Notes: generated by a model not told the origin, from the sequence alone. 64,000 nt of DNA from Pararhodonellum marinum (GCF_015354735.1 NZ_JACEFJ010000010.1:152543-216542), one strand, 5' to 3'; shown: positions 8,384 through 17,510, counted from the first letter of the stretch. Program-made: numbers and translations.

Positions 8384-10063
8384 ATGATAAAAGCATCCGT
8401 TTTATTTTTTACGATTTGTCTTTCTGCATTCCATCTTACCAATGCACAACCCATTTCTCTCTCCACAGCCCAAAACCAGGTAATAGAATGGGCATATCAA
8501 TCTGACAAAATATATAAAGAGCCTTTTCGGGATGTTTCTCTTCATGCGATCATCAAAGACCCCGATGGCAAACAGATCAGGCTTTCCGCTTTTTGGGCTG
8601 GTGAAAATGAATGGCGATTTAGATTTGCCGCTTCCCAAAAGGGAGATTATACCTTTATAACTGAGTGCAATGACCGAAAAAATGTTGAACTACACGGGAA
8701 AAAGGGGAAAATTTCGGTTGTTGACTATAAAGGAGATAATCCCTTATACCGTCATGGCCCGGTAAAGATTTCAGAAAACAAGCGCTATTTGGTACACGAG
8801 GATGGTGCTCCATTTTTATGGCTTGCCGACTCTTGGTGGCACGGCATGACTACCCGCTTCAAATGGCCTGAGGATTTTAAGTACCTGACTGCAGACAGGA
8901 AAGAAAAAGGATTTTCTGTCATCCAGTTCGCCATAGGCTTCCCCTGCGACATTGAGCCTTTTGATCCGCGTGGGCAGAACGAAGCCGGCGATCCTTGGGA
9001 CGAGGAACTGAACAGTATCAATCCAGCGTATTTTGATTTGGTAGACCTGCGGGTGCAATGGCTTCTGGAAGAAGGAATTATGCCAAACATCGTTGGGGCA
9101 TGGGGGTATTACATAAAGTGGTTGGGCGTGGAAAAAATGCAACAGCACTGGGACTACATTCTGGCGCGATACGGTGCTTATCCCGTCACATGGACACTTT
9201 GTGGAGAATCTACCCTGGCGTATTATACGGATCTTAGAGATGGAAACTGGGATACATACAAGGCGGAATTTCGAGAACAATGGTCGGAGGTGGCAAAGCA
9301 TCTCAAAGCAAGCGATCCTTTTCAACGACTCCTTACAGTACACCCTGGGCCAGGGGCCCGCGATGGTTTGCCCCCCATCGACCAAATGGAGCACGTTGAC
9401 TTTGTGATGGTTCAGCCTGGTCACAGCGGCTATCAGACCTTGCCCTATGCCTCCAAAACCTTTTGGGAAACTTATGCCAAATATGCGGACCGTCCGGTCC
9501 TGTATGGGGAAGTATGTTTTGAGGGAATGTGGGGGAGATCTTTGCAGGATGTACAGCGCTACCTGTTCTGGAGCAGCATGCTTTCAGGTGCGCCTGGTTT
9601 TTCCTATGGAGTGGAAGGTATCTGGCAATTCAATACAGAAGAAGAATTGTTTGGCGCTACACCAATCGGTGATGTTTGGGGAAATGTACCCTGGGAGACA
9701 GCTCACCAATATTTAGGCTCCAAACACATTGGATTAGGCAAAAAGTTGTTGGAAAAGATGGATTGGCAGTCTTTAAGGCCTTTCCCGGAAGGCCTTAACC
9801 GGCATGCTAAAGAAGACGATGTGTTCTTGCCGTTTTGTGCAGCATCTCCCGAAGGACTGCGGGTCCTTTACTTTTTCAATGGCATCCGGGGGCTCACCAT
9901 GAAACGGTTAAACGAAAACACAAAGTATTCCTACGCTTTCTTCGATCCTATACATGGTGAGGTCCATGAATCGGGGAGTTTTGTCGCAAGTGAGCAAGGT
10001 ACGTGGGAAGTGCCTCGTGAACCGGTGAAACAGGATTGGGTACTGGTGGTTCAACCTGAATGA
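8384..10063 (+). CDS. DUF5060/DUF4038 glycoside hydrolase (apiosidase-like)
   Basis: The protein has an N-terminal DUF5060 beta domain (about residues 20-120: VIEWAYQSDKIYKEPFRDVS onward) and a DUF4038 TIM barrel (PFLWLADSWWHGM, RKEKGFSVIQFAIGFP, WGYYIKWLG, VTWTLCGES, PVLYGEVCFEG). A C-terminal collagen-binding-type beta domain follows. Related proteins include apiosidases acting on rhamnogalacturonan side chains; the true substrate here is unknown. The start chosen gives MIKASVLFFTICLSAFHLTNA, a clean Sec signal. The frame is open to an ATG at 8264, and those 40 extra residues look like a different, Tat-like leader, probably a relic fused in frame. Confidence 0.8.
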   Translation: MIKASVLFFTICLSAFHLTNAQPISLSTAQNQVIEWAYQSDKIYKEPFRDVSLHAIIKDPDGKQIRLSAFWAGENEWRFRFAASQKGDYTFITECNDRKNVELHGKKGKISVVDYKGDNPLYRHGPVKISENKRYLVHEDGAPFLWLADSWWHGMTTRFKWPEDFKYLTADRKEKGFSVIQFAIGFPCDIEPFDPRGQNEAGDPWDEELNSINPAYFDLVDLRVQWLLEEGIMPNIVGAWGYYIKWLGVEKMQQHWDYILARYGAYPVTWTLCGESTLAYYTDLRDGNWDTYKAEFREQWSEVAKHLKASDPFQRLLTVHPGPGARDGLPPIDQMEHVDFVMVQPGHSGYQTLPYASKTFWETYAKYADRPVLYGEVCFEGMWGRSLQDVQRYLFWSSMLSGAPGFSYGVEGIWQFNTEEELFGATPIGDVWGNVPWETAHQYLGSKHIGLGKKLLEKMDWQSLRPFPEGLNRHAKEDDVFLPFCAASPEGLRVLYFFNGIRGLTMKRLNENTKYSYAFFDPIHGEVHESGSFVASEQGTWEVPREPVKQDWVLVVQPE

Positions 10064-10079
10064 ATGGTCCCGTTCCCAG

Positions 10080-10177
10080 TTATTTGATGCCAATCGCTAG
10101 TTCATCTTTTTCTATTAGCTTCAGCCTGTTCCTGGCAGTGAAGCAAAGTCCATGCTTTCCGAAATATTGGTCCTCCA
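10080..10177 (-). other. Possible small ORF or gene relic in the 10064-10366 gap
   Basis: The 300-base gap holds a 32-codon frame on the - strand (MEDQYFGKHGLCFTARNRLK onward), open for a further ~35 codons upstream without a start. Its composition is protein-like, but I do not recognise a family. Nothing else was found in the gap. Confidence 0.2.
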
Positions 10178-10366
10178 TTTTTGATTGGTGAAGGGATTCA
10201 GTATGTATTTTGTCTAAACGGATTGTGGTTTTTAAAATCGCCGAATGGCAAATGATCAATATTGCCGACAGTCTAACGATTAAAATGCCTTAAATCTGTA
10301 CTTTTTTAATAAAAAAAGGTAATTTAAACAGATTTGCTTCTTAAATTTACCCATAAAATAAATTTT

Positions 10367-11047
10367 ATGAGAAGCGATAAAGAATTTCGAAATGAGGAAA
10401 TGCATCCCATTGGCTCTTTCTGGAACAAAACGTTCTTTGTAAAAACATTATTGAATGGCTTATTGGTGGTTTTACCATCCATCATCATATTGTTTTTACT
10501 TTCCCTGATTTTTAAATTTGTTTTCAATTTGGTGGCACCGATCAGCGCCTTACTGGATAAAAATGCAGAATCCCACGCCTTTTTCACCAACATTTTGGCT
10601 TTGCTGATTCTCATTGTGTTGATTTTTATCATCGGATTGATTCTGAGACATGGCCGAAGTAAAAGAATGTTTAAGATTTTTGAGTACAGATATTTACTTC
10701 AGATCCCTTTGTATTCTACCCTACAGGAAACCATATCCCAGTTTTCCGGACTCAAGAAAATGCCTTTTAGCCAAGTCGTTTTGGTGGATGCCTACAATAC
10801 GGGGGTATTGTTGACCGGCTTTGTGACTGAAACTGCTTCAGAGGGCATTTACACGGTTTTTGTGCCCACAGCACCTAATCCTATGAACGGAAACATTTAC
10901 CATGTTCCGGAGTCGCAATTGAGATTTTTGGATATAGAACCTGAAAAAGCCATGCGTTCTATCGTAGGCATGGGTACAGGTTCTTCCATATTGTTTGCTG
11001 CAAAAATCAGAGCTCAGGAGAAGAATACTTTGGATCACATCGATTGA
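10367..11047 (+). CDS. DUF502 family membrane protein
   Basis: An integral membrane protein of the DUF502 family. Two long hydrophobic segments (about residues 20-48 and 62-88) are followed by a soluble domain containing IPLYSTLQETISQF, VVLVDAY, GFVTE and TVFVPTAPNPMNGNIYHVPESQL, the typical DUF502 signature around a TxPNPTxG-like loop. The function of the family is not established; plant homologues (COV/LCV) affect vascular patterning. The start at 10367 (MRSDKEF) is preferred to a TTG at 10334 because the ATG fits the family length. It appears to be a single-gene unit. Confidence 0.88.
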   Translation: MRSDKEFRNEEMHPIGSFWNKTFFVKTLLNGLLVVLPSIIILFLLSLIFKFVFNLVAPISALLDKNAESHAFFTNILALLILIVLIFIIGLILRHGRSKRMFKIFEYRYLLQIPLYSTLQETISQFSGLKKMPFSQVVLVDAYNTGVLLTGFVTETASEGIYTVFVPTAPNPMNGNIYHVPESQLRFLDIEPEKAMRSIVGMGTGSSILFAAKIRAQEKNTLDHID

Positions 11048-11565
11048 GCACAACTAACTGCACATCGATTTGATATTTGCTTTTCCCTGAAGTAAGACTA
11101 TATGGGTAAAGTGACACTGAAACAGCAATTCATTAGGAGAATATCGGCTATCCTTTTGGTTTTCAGGATAGACGTAGCATTCTTGTGGGTTTGGATTTAT
11201 GAGGATGTCCAAATGATTTTTTGAAGTATAAATTTTTTTTGAAATTTTATGGGGTCATTTTTATCCGTTGCTTCCTCTTAATAACAGAAAGCCGAATAAC
11301 CACAAAAGCTTTATGATCAATAGAACCCAAAAAACCAAACTTTCTGCCGTTATCCCTATAAAGCTATCAGAATCCAAGATATTAAACCTTTTGTACCTTA
11401 TTTTTTAAAAATAAAATCCCTAATGCCATGGTCCCTTCAATTATCAAGGTCTTTGGATCAATATTTTCAAATTCAAGCTTGATGTTCGACTTTGAAATTT
11501 GATCCTACTGCCATATTTTGGTACTTAGAACAATAAAAACCAAACCATAACCAAAATCACCCACT
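11048..11565. other. Intergenic region without a recognised gene
   Basis: About 500 A/T-rich bases. A 40-codon frame at 11102-11224 (MGKVTLKQQF onward) has no recognisable family and is probably chance or a relic. The only site I would note is the promoter-like pair before the next gene. Confidence 0.4.
11491..11520 (+). promoter_or_regulatory. Candidate Bacteroidota promoter for the FAD oxidoreductase
   Basis: TTTG at 11491-11494 and TATTTTG at 11514-11520 are 19 bases apart, close to the -33 TTTG / -7 TAnnTTTG pattern of Bacteroidota. They lie about 45 bases before the ATG at 11566. The -7 match is one base short of consensus. Confidence 0.3.
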
Positions 11566-13227
11566 ATGTACAGAATTACAGGAATCATTTTGGCATCACT
11601 GCTGATTTTTTCAGTCATAAGCTGTCATCCAAAAGAAGAAAATTATGACATATATGACCTTGTCATCTACGGCGGCACCTCAGCGGCGGTAACCGCTGCT
11701 GTACAAGCCAAAAAAATGGGAAAAACGGTCATCATGGTATCTCCTGACATTCATTTGGGAGGGCTGTCTTCCGGCGGATTGGGCTTTACCGACACTGGGG
11801 ACAAATCTGTCATCGGTGGATTGGCGAGGGAATTTTACCATAGGATCTACATGCATTACCAGCAAGAGGATGCGTGGAAATGGCAGAAAAGAGAGGAGTA
11901 TGGCAATGTGGGGCAGGGAACACCGGCCATTGATGGGGATGCAAGGACCATGTGGATTTTTGAACCCCATGCTGCAGAAAAGGTCTTTGAGGATTTTGTG
12001 AAGGAATATGACATTGAGATTCATAGAGATGAATGGCTCGATCGGGAAAATGGGGTTAAAATGGAAAATGGAAGAATCAAATCCATTACCACACTTTCCG
12101 GAAAAACCTTCGAAGGCAAAATGTTTATCGATGCCACCTATGAAGGGGATTTATTGGCTGCGGCAGGGGTCAGTTACCACGTGGGCAGGGAATCCAACGA
12201 TACCTATGGTGAAACCTGGAACGGGGTACAGTATGGAGTTTTTCAGCACAGACATTATTTCTATGAACCCATAGATCCTTACCTTAATCCCGGAGACCCC
12301 AGCAGTGGACTTCTACCAGAAATTTCCGATGAACAATTGGCAGAAAACGGGACAGGGGACAATAAGGTACAGGCCTATAATTTCCGGATGTGTCTCAGTC
12401 AGCATCCTGACAACAGGGTGGCATTTCCAAAGCCGGAAGGGTATGACCCGGACAGGTATGAATTGCTGGCAAGGGTATATGCCTCAGGCTGGGATGAGAC
12501 ATTTGACAAGTACGACCCCATTCCCAACCTCAAAACGGACACCAATAACCATGGCCCCTTCAGCACGGATTACATTGGGAAGAATTATGCCTATCCTGAA
12601 GCTTCCTATGAGGAACGCAAAGCCATCATCAAGGAACATGAAGCCTATCAAAAAGGCCTGATGTATTACCTGGCCAATGATCCAAAAGTACCTGAAGCGG
12701 TAAGAACCGAAATGGGAAAATGGGGTCTGGCCAAGGATGAATTTACAGACAACGGAAACTGGCCTCATCAGCTTTATGTACGTGAAGCCAGAAGGATGAT
12801 CGGCGATTATGTGATGACAGAGCATGATGTGTTGGGAGCCAAGACCATACCCCAATCGATCGGTATGGGTTCCTATGCCCTCGATTCCCACAATATTCAG
12901 CGGATCGTCGGCCCCGAAGGCCATGTGCAGAATGAAGGGGACATTGGGGTAAAGCCTAAGGAACCCTACAGCATTTCCTATGGAACTATAATCCCAAAAA
13001 AGCAGGAATGTGAAAATCTTTTGGTGGGGATATGTGTCTCAAGTTCCCATACGGCTTTTGGGTCCATCAGGATGGAACCAGTCTTTATGATTTTGGGTCA
13101 GAGCGCGGCTACAGCTGCAGCTTTGGCAATAGATGAAAACATTGCTGTTCAGGATTTACCCTATGAAAAACTGCAGGAAAGGCTGAAATCAGACGGTCAA
13201 GTGATGCGCTTATCGGAAAGACTTTAA
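11566..13227 (+). CDS. FAD-dependent oxidoreductase, lipoprotein
   Basis: A flavoprotein of the FAD_oxidored (PF12831-type) group. A leader ending VISC gives a lipoprotein. Directly after it comes the dinucleotide-binding motif DLVIYGGTSAAVTAAVQAKK, a G-G-T-S variant of GxGxxG. HLGGLSSGGLGFTD and the terminal EPVFMILGQSAATAAALAID segment (second FAD contact) are family hallmarks. Proteins of this group are often found in polysaccharide loci of Bacteroidota and Planctomycetes, but their substrates are mostly unknown. It is followed by a small decayed toxin-antitoxin-like pair. Confidence 0.88.
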   Translation: MYRITGIILASLLIFSVISCHPKEENYDIYDLVIYGGTSAAVTAAVQAKKMGKTVIMVSPDIHLGGLSSGGLGFTDTGDKSVIGGLAREFYHRIYMHYQQEDAWKWQKREEYGNVGQGTPAIDGDARTMWIFEPHAAEKVFEDFVKEYDIEIHRDEWLDRENGVKMENGRIKSITTLSGKTFEGKMFIDATYEGDLLAAAGVSYHVGRESNDTYGETWNGVQYGVFQHRHYFYEPIDPYLNPGDPSSGLLPEISDEQLAENGTGDNKVQAYNFRMCLSQHPDNRVAFPKPEGYDPDRYELLARVYASGWDETFDKYDPIPNLKTDTNNHGPFSTDYIGKNYAYPEASYEERKAIIKEHEAYQKGLMYYLANDPKVPEAVRTEMGKWGLAKDEFTDNGNWPHQLYVREARRMIGDYVMTEHDVLGAKTIPQSIGMGSYALDSHNIQRIVGPEGHVQNEGDIGVKPKEPYSISYGTIIPKKQECENLLVGICVSSSHTAFGSIRMEPVFMILGQSAATAAALAIDENIAVQDLPYEKLQERLKSDGQVMRLSERL

Positions 13228-13268
13228 ACTGGTTATTCTCCTCGGAATTGGCTAAATTTATTGGAAAG

Positions 13269-13472
13269 ATGGAAAAAAAAAGAAAGATAGAAATTGCAGC
13301 AAACTTGGTAGACAGAGAAGATGAAGATGCTGCCGATATCATTTTTTGGTTGGATAAAACCGAATTGGAAAGATTACAGGAAGTGTATTGGCTGAGACAA
13401 AATTTTTTCCAGTCACCCAATCACTCCTTTCCTAAAAAAATAGCCAAAACAAACAAGATTGTAAGTTTATGA
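13269..13472 (+). CDS. Small hypothetical protein, likely partner of a nucleotidyltransferase
   Basis: A 67-residue charged protein with DREDEDAADIIFWLDKTELE followed by RLQEVYWLR, a pattern seen in small proteins encoded before DUF6036/AbiEii-like nucleotidyltransferases. It overlaps the next ATG by four bases (ATGA), the arrangement of a two-gene toxin-antitoxin unit. The downstream partner is only a stub, so this gene is probably an orphan. A TTG seven codons upstream (13248) is a possible alternative start. Confidence 0.5.
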   Translation: MEKKRKIEIAANLVDREDEDAADIIFWLDKTELERLQEVYWLRQNFFQSPNHSFPKKIAKTNKIVSL

Positions 13473-13570
13473 TTGTAGAACAGGATTTTTTGGACTTCAT
13501 CGAATTATTGAAAATCAATAAAAATACCATAGCCTCCCAGAAAAAAAATAACCAAACCTATTTTAAGTGA
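13469..13570 (+). pseudogene. Stub of a DUF6036-type nucleotidyltransferase
   Basis: A 33-codon frame starting MIVEQDFLDFIELLKINKN, which corresponds to the first ~18 residues of DUF6036 nucleotidyltransferases (compare DFKEFIESLNTFEVDYILIGG in the intact gene at 48883-49353). The catalytic GG...DLD region is missing; after residue 19 the frame runs into A/T-rich non-homologous sequence and stops. It overlaps the preceding small gene by ATGA. Confidence 0.6.
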
Positions 13571-13571
13571 A

Positions 13572-14978
13572 ATGAAGAACCCTAAACCCATTTTTCTTTG
13601 TCTCATTTTGGTTATTTCCTTGGCATGGAATCCGGTCCTGTCACAAGAATCACAGGCACCGAATATCCTGGTTTTTGTAGCAGATGATGCCGGTTGGAGA
13701 GATTTTGGATGTTATGGCAATGACGCCATTCAAACCCCAAATGTGGATGCTTTGGCTACCGGAGGGTTGAAGATGCAAAGTGCATTTTTGACTACCCCAC
13801 AATGCAGCCCCTCCAGAACCAGTATTCTGGCAGGAGAATTTGCCCATACCTTGCGAACAGAGGATCTTCATACGCCACTGCCAGCAGGCAAAGCCATAGT
13901 ACCTACTTATCTAAAAAAACAAGGGTATTTTTCAGGCATGTTAATGAAAAACCACCTTGGTCCTGATGGGTTGAAACAGTTTGATTTTTATGATGCATCC
14001 CGTGATGAGAGTCAATTGCCGGAATTGAAAGAGTTTTTGGATCGTTCTGCAGAAAAACCTTTTTTTCTGTGGTATGCCTTTGGTGACCCTCACCGGGCTT
14101 ATTTTGAGGGCGCTTTTACCCCTCCCAATGATCCCGAAAGGGTAAAAGTACCACCTTACCTTGCCGATACTGAGACCACCAGAAAGGACTTGGCCATGTA
14201 TTACGACGAAATTTCGCGAATGGACAAGAATATCGGAGAAGCTATTGCCGAACTCAAACGGAGAAACCTGTACCAAAATACCCTGATCATCTTCATTTCT
14301 GACAACGGGATGCCTTTTACCCGTGCAAAAGGAACTTTGTATGATGAGGGGATCAGGACCCCTTTGATTTTCCATTGGCCTCAAAAGCTCCAAGCAGGCG
14401 TTTCAGATGAATTGGTATCCGTACTGCATCTGGCACCCACCATTTTGGATCTTGCAGGAGCCACCATTCCAAAGAGCATGTATGGTAAAAGCCTCAAAGG
14501 CCTGTTAGAGGGGAAGGAATTTGAAGGGGACAGGTATGTGTTCAGCGAGCGCAATTGGCATGATTGTGATGAACACATGAGGAGTGTCAGAACGAACAAA
14601 TACAAATTGATCAAAAACGCCTATATCGAATGGCCATATGGTACCGCTGCCGATCTTGCAGGTAGTCCTTCCCATCAGGAACTGCTCAGGTTGAAAAAAG
14701 AAGGCAAACTTTCCTTTCCCCAATCTTTGGTTTTTGATGTGCCCAGACCTGTCATTGAACTTTATGATGTAGAAAACGATCCGTTCGAACTCGACAACCT
14801 TGCCTATGATGTTTCCTACCGCAATGTCGTACAGGAACTTCATCAGGTTTTGGTGGAATGGATGGAAGCCACAGATGATTTTCCCCCAGAGCTAAGAAGA
14901 CGGCAAGACAATACTGACAGGGTCACAGGGACCCATTTTGATACCAGGACACTTCCCCCAGCATATAGCAATCAATGA
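13572..14978 (+). CDS. Sulfatase (CSPSR type)
   Basis: A 468-residue exported type I sulfatase. A Sec signal (to about residue 25) is followed by NILVFVADDAGWRDFGCYGN with the DD metal ligands. The maturation site reads QCSPSRTSILAGEF, a serine-containing variant of CxPSR that is still valid for conversion to formylglycine. FISDNGMPFTRAKGT provides the later metal-binding D-N and the Lys. The family is closer to the heparan N-sulfatase-like group than to the other sulfatases in this window, judging by the short DNGMPF..AKGTLYDEGIRTPLI block. It begins one base after the decayed toxin-antitoxin stub. Confidence 0.9.
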   Translation: MKNPKPIFLCLILVISLAWNPVLSQESQAPNILVFVADDAGWRDFGCYGNDAIQTPNVDALATGGLKMQSAFLTTPQCSPSRTSILAGEFAHTLRTEDLHTPLPAGKAIVPTYLKKQGYFSGMLMKNHLGPDGLKQFDFYDASRDESQLPELKEFLDRSAEKPFFLWYAFGDPHRAYFEGAFTPPNDPERVKVPPYLADTETTRKDLAMYYDEISRMDKNIGEAIAELKRRNLYQNTLIIFISDNGMPFTRAKGTLYDEGIRTPLIFHWPQKLQAGVSDELVSVLHLAPTILDLAGATIPKSMYGKSLKGLLEGKEFEGDRYVFSERNWHDCDEHMRSVRTNKYKLIKNAYIEWPYGTAADLAGSPSHQELLRLKKEGKLSFPQSLVFDVPRPVIELYDVENDPFELDNLAYDVSYRNVVQELHQVLVEWMEATDDFPPELRRRQDNTDRVTGTHFDTRTLPPAYSNQ

Positions 14979-15197
14979 AAAGATAAAACAGCGTGTTTTT
15001 AGTGCAGACTCTTGGTGGATCAGGTGAAAAAGGTTGGACCTAAAATTGAATTACCTTTAAGGCAGTAGCATTAGGTTTATTGCTGGTTTTGTTCAAAGAA
15101 AAAATCAGATGCCTCAAACCTAAATTTTTGAATGCTGAATTTTTCGGTCCGGATATCAGTTTAATACGTAAATGAATTAAACCAACCACCTAAGTTT

Positions 15198-16418
15198 ATG
15201 AAATTCTCAAAACACCTTATTCTTTCCTTTTTGATCCTCATTTTTGCGTTCGTAGCTTGTCTGGATGATCCTGATGTGGAGGAGGTAGTGGAAGAGGATG
15301 AAGAGGAGGAACAGGTAGAAGAACCGCCCCGTGAGGGACCGATTGGTCTTGAGGATGCATTTTCCCAACTTACATTTACCCGACCGGTGGACCTTCAGCA
15401 TGCAGGTGATGGCTCAGACAGGATTTTTGTAGTGGAGCAAAGTGGTGTCATTTCGGTTTTTCCAAATGACCCTGAGGTGGGTGAAAAAAAGGTTTTCCTT
15501 AATCTGGAATCAAAAGTAAGGGATCAGGGCAACGAGGAAGGACTTTTAGGTTTGGCTTTTCATCCGAACTATGCAAGCAATGGCTATTTCTATGTCAACT
15601 ACTCCGCTTCCAGTCCAAGAAGAACAGTGATTTCCCGTTTCCAGGTTTCCGCTGCTGATGCAGATGCGGCGGATGGCGCTTCAGAGCAGGTTTTGATGGA
15701 AATCAACCAGCCATTTGCCAATCATAACGGGGGACAGCTGGCTTTTGGACCAGATGGATTCCTGTATATTGCCTCAGGTGATGGAGGTTCCGGGGGAGAT
15801 CCACAAAATCATGGACAAAGACCAGAAACTTTACTGGGGGCCATTTTGCGCATAGATGTGGACAATCCAGAAAACTCAAATAACTATGGTATCCCTTCCG
15901 ACAATCCTTTTGTGAACAATTCAGAAGGATACAGGGAGGAAATTTATGCTTATGGCCTAAGAAATCCATGGCGTTTCAGTTTTGATTTTGAAACGGATAG
16001 GTTATGGGCAGCTGATGTGGGGCAAAATAGGTATGAGGAAATCAACCTCATCGAAAACGGAGGAAACTATGGTTGGAAAACCATGGAAGGCTTTCACTGT
16101 TTTAGTCCAAGCAGCGATTGTAATCGAGAAGGCCTTCAACTTCCCATCTGGGAATATGGACACTCCAATGGAGACAGGTCTGTAACAGGTGGCTATGTTT
16201 ACAGGGGCAACAATTTTCACCAACTAAAAGGACTGTATATCTACGCTGATTTTGTTTCAGGAAGAATTTGGACTTTGGATCATAGTGACCTTGAAAATCC
16301 AGTCAACACCGAGTTGTTGAGGGCCAATTTTCCCGTTTCATCCTTTGGGGTTGACCAATCCAATGAATTGTACCTTTGTGGTTTTGATGGGAATATTTAT
16401 AAGTTTGGATTTGAATGA
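15198..16418 (+). CDS. PQQ-dependent sugar dehydrogenase-type beta-propeller, lipoprotein
   Basis: A glucose/sorbosone dehydrogenase-family (GSDH) propeller that would oxidise aldoses with PQQ. The leader ends FVACLDD (lipobox Cys), followed by a very acidic linker of mostly E, D and V (about residues 25-45) separating the domain from the membrane. Family motifs include GLLGLAFHPNYASNGYFYVN, NHNGGQLAFGPDGFLYIASG, YAYGLRNPWRFSFD and DVGQNRYEEINLIENGGNYG. It ends SSFGVDQSNELYLCGFDGNI. A fragment of a second copy lies at 18065-18202. It is a single gene, with a small palindrome 39 bases after the stop. Confidence 0.88.
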   Translation: MKFSKHLILSFLILIFAFVACLDDPDVEEVVEEDEEEEQVEEPPREGPIGLEDAFSQLTFTRPVDLQHAGDGSDRIFVVEQSGVISVFPNDPEVGEKKVFLNLESKVRDQGNEEGLLGLAFHPNYASNGYFYVNYSASSPRRTVISRFQVSAADADAADGASEQVLMEINQPFANHNGGQLAFGPDGFLYIASGDGGSGGDPQNHGQRPETLLGAILRIDVDNPENSNNYGIPSDNPFVNNSEGYREEIYAYGLRNPWRFSFDFETDRLWAADVGQNRYEEINLIENGGNYGWKTMEGFHCFSPSSDCNREGLQLPIWEYGHSNGDRSVTGGYVYRGNNFHQLKGLYIYADFVSGRIWTLDHSDLENPVNTELLRANFPVSSFGVDQSNELYLCGFDGNIYKFGFE

Positions 16419-16456
16419 TTTTTCCGGGATCTTGAAAACCGTCCAGAGATAAAAAG

Positions 16457-16475
16457 GTGTAGTTTCAAACTACAT
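16457..16475. repeat. Short palindromic repeat, copy 1
   Basis: GTGTAGTT-TCA-AACTACAT forms a 7-8 bp stem with a 3-base loop. A longer perfect version is at 18027-18049. This copy sits just after the PQQ dehydrogenase gene and may also act in transcript ending, although there is no T-tract. Confidence 0.6.
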
Positions 16476-16650
16476 CAAGTTGAGCCTAAACTTTTAAAAA
16501 ATGATATGTAGGAGTAGTTACACAATACCTCCAATTACGTTTTAATTTTATCAAAAATATTCTAGAAATATTTTGTGATTAGCACTACCTTAAGATGCTT
16601 TTCGCAAAATATATCTGTGAATTACCTGCCTAATAATTTCAAAATATCGG

Positions 16651-16998
16651 CTATGGAGTGTTTTTAATTAATAGTTTATCATTTATTGCTTCTTCGACAA
16701 ATTGATTTAAGGACAAGCCTAACTCCACTGATTTATAAGCTGCCTGCTTATGTAATTTTGGATTGATTCGTACATTAAAAGACCCTTTATATGATTTGTG
16801 GGGTGTTTTTCCCAAAGATTCACATAATTCCAAATAGTTTTCAACCGCTTCTTGAAATGAACTTTTCAACTGATCAACATTATCGCCTTCAAAAGTGATC
16901 AAATCATCAATGCCTTCAATTTTGCCAAAAAACACTTCATCTTCTGCACTAAAATGTACTTTTCCAATGTAATCCTTATATTTTAAAACATCTTTCAT
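16651..16998 (-). CDS. hicB: HicB-family antitoxin
   Basis: A 115-residue HicB. The N-terminal half is the partial RNase H-like fold (YIGKVHFSAEDEVFFGKIEG, DLITFEGDNVDQLKSSFQEAVENYLELC). The C-terminal half is a ribbon-helix-helix (GSFNVRINPKLHKQAAYKSV, LSLNQFVEEAI) that would bind the promoter. Its ATG overlaps the end of hicA by four bases, so the order is toxin then antitoxin. HicB neutralises the HicA mRNA interferase and represses the operon in characterised systems. Confidence 0.9.
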   Translation of the reverse strand: MKDVLKYKDYIGKVHFSAEDEVFFGKIEGIDDLITFEGDNVDQLKSSFQEAVENYLELCESLGKTPHKSYKGSFNVRINPKLHKQAAYKSVELGLSLNQFVEEAINDKLLIKNTP

Positions 16999-17216
16999 AG
17001 TAAACCTTGGTCTTTTAACTCTCCAATTACATAATCAATCACGTACAACTTTAAGATATTTCCAGGATGAGGTTTGTGAAGCCTTATTATATGTTTGGTA
17101 ACTTCCTTAACAAATGCTCTCCTAGACCCTGCTGTTTTGCCTTTCTTAATCTCATCGTATCCAAAATGATTAAGAACCTTTACCAATTCATCATAAGTGA
17201 AATCTTTTGGTCTCAA
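16995..17216 (-). CDS. hicA: HicA-family toxin (mRNA interferase)
   Basis: A 73-residue HicA with the double-stranded-RNA-binding-like fold. It has LVKVLNHFGYDEIKKGKTAG, SRRAFV and the catalytic-His segment KHIIRLHKPHPGN. The only usable start in frame is TTG at 17216, with a stop nine codons upstream; weak starts are common for toxins. It is followed with ATGA overlap by hicB. The pair separates a PQQ dehydrogenase from a stretch of gene fragments. Confidence 0.88.
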   Translation of the reverse strand: MRPKDFTYDELVKVLNHFGYDEIKKGKTAGSRRAFVKEVTKHIIRLHKPHPGNILKLYVIDYVIGELKDQGLL

Positions 17217-17417
17217 ACAAAAATCTTTGAATCAATTTGTATAACCTACTCATTTAAACGTAAGTTAATGCAACTGTTTTATAGTTGCAAATGGTTGGGG
17301 TTTATCTCAAGGAAAGTTGTTTTCAACTTGATTTTAGCTTGTATATTTATATTAGGCCGCTGAAAGAAATATACTGCCTTGAAACAGGACTATTTTCTAC
17401 AATAAGCTGCCAAGGAT

Positions 17418-17510
17418 TTAGCTACCTTTTTGGGCAAGGTATTTATCCAAGGATTCCCGAATCTTTCCGGAAGGTCTATCAGCAGAGGGATCTATTGCCT
17501 TCCAGCTGCC
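17418..17510 (-). pseudogene. C-terminal fragment of a TlpA-like thioredoxin protein
   Basis: On the - strand this reads AIDPSADRPSGKIRESLDKY then LAQKGS and a stop. The intact TlpA-like gene at 19906-21333 ends with the matching IDPSADRPSGNIRAILDQHL. Upstream of this fragment the frame hits a stop within about nine codons and no thioredoxin active site is present, so only the tail survives. Confidence 0.75.

Noticed and set aside
8816..9424. A 202-codon open frame on the - strand, opposite the DUF4038 gene
   Set aside because: It lies wholly antisense to a strongly supported gene, shows no family motif, and has an amino-acid mix typical of complementary-strand translation.
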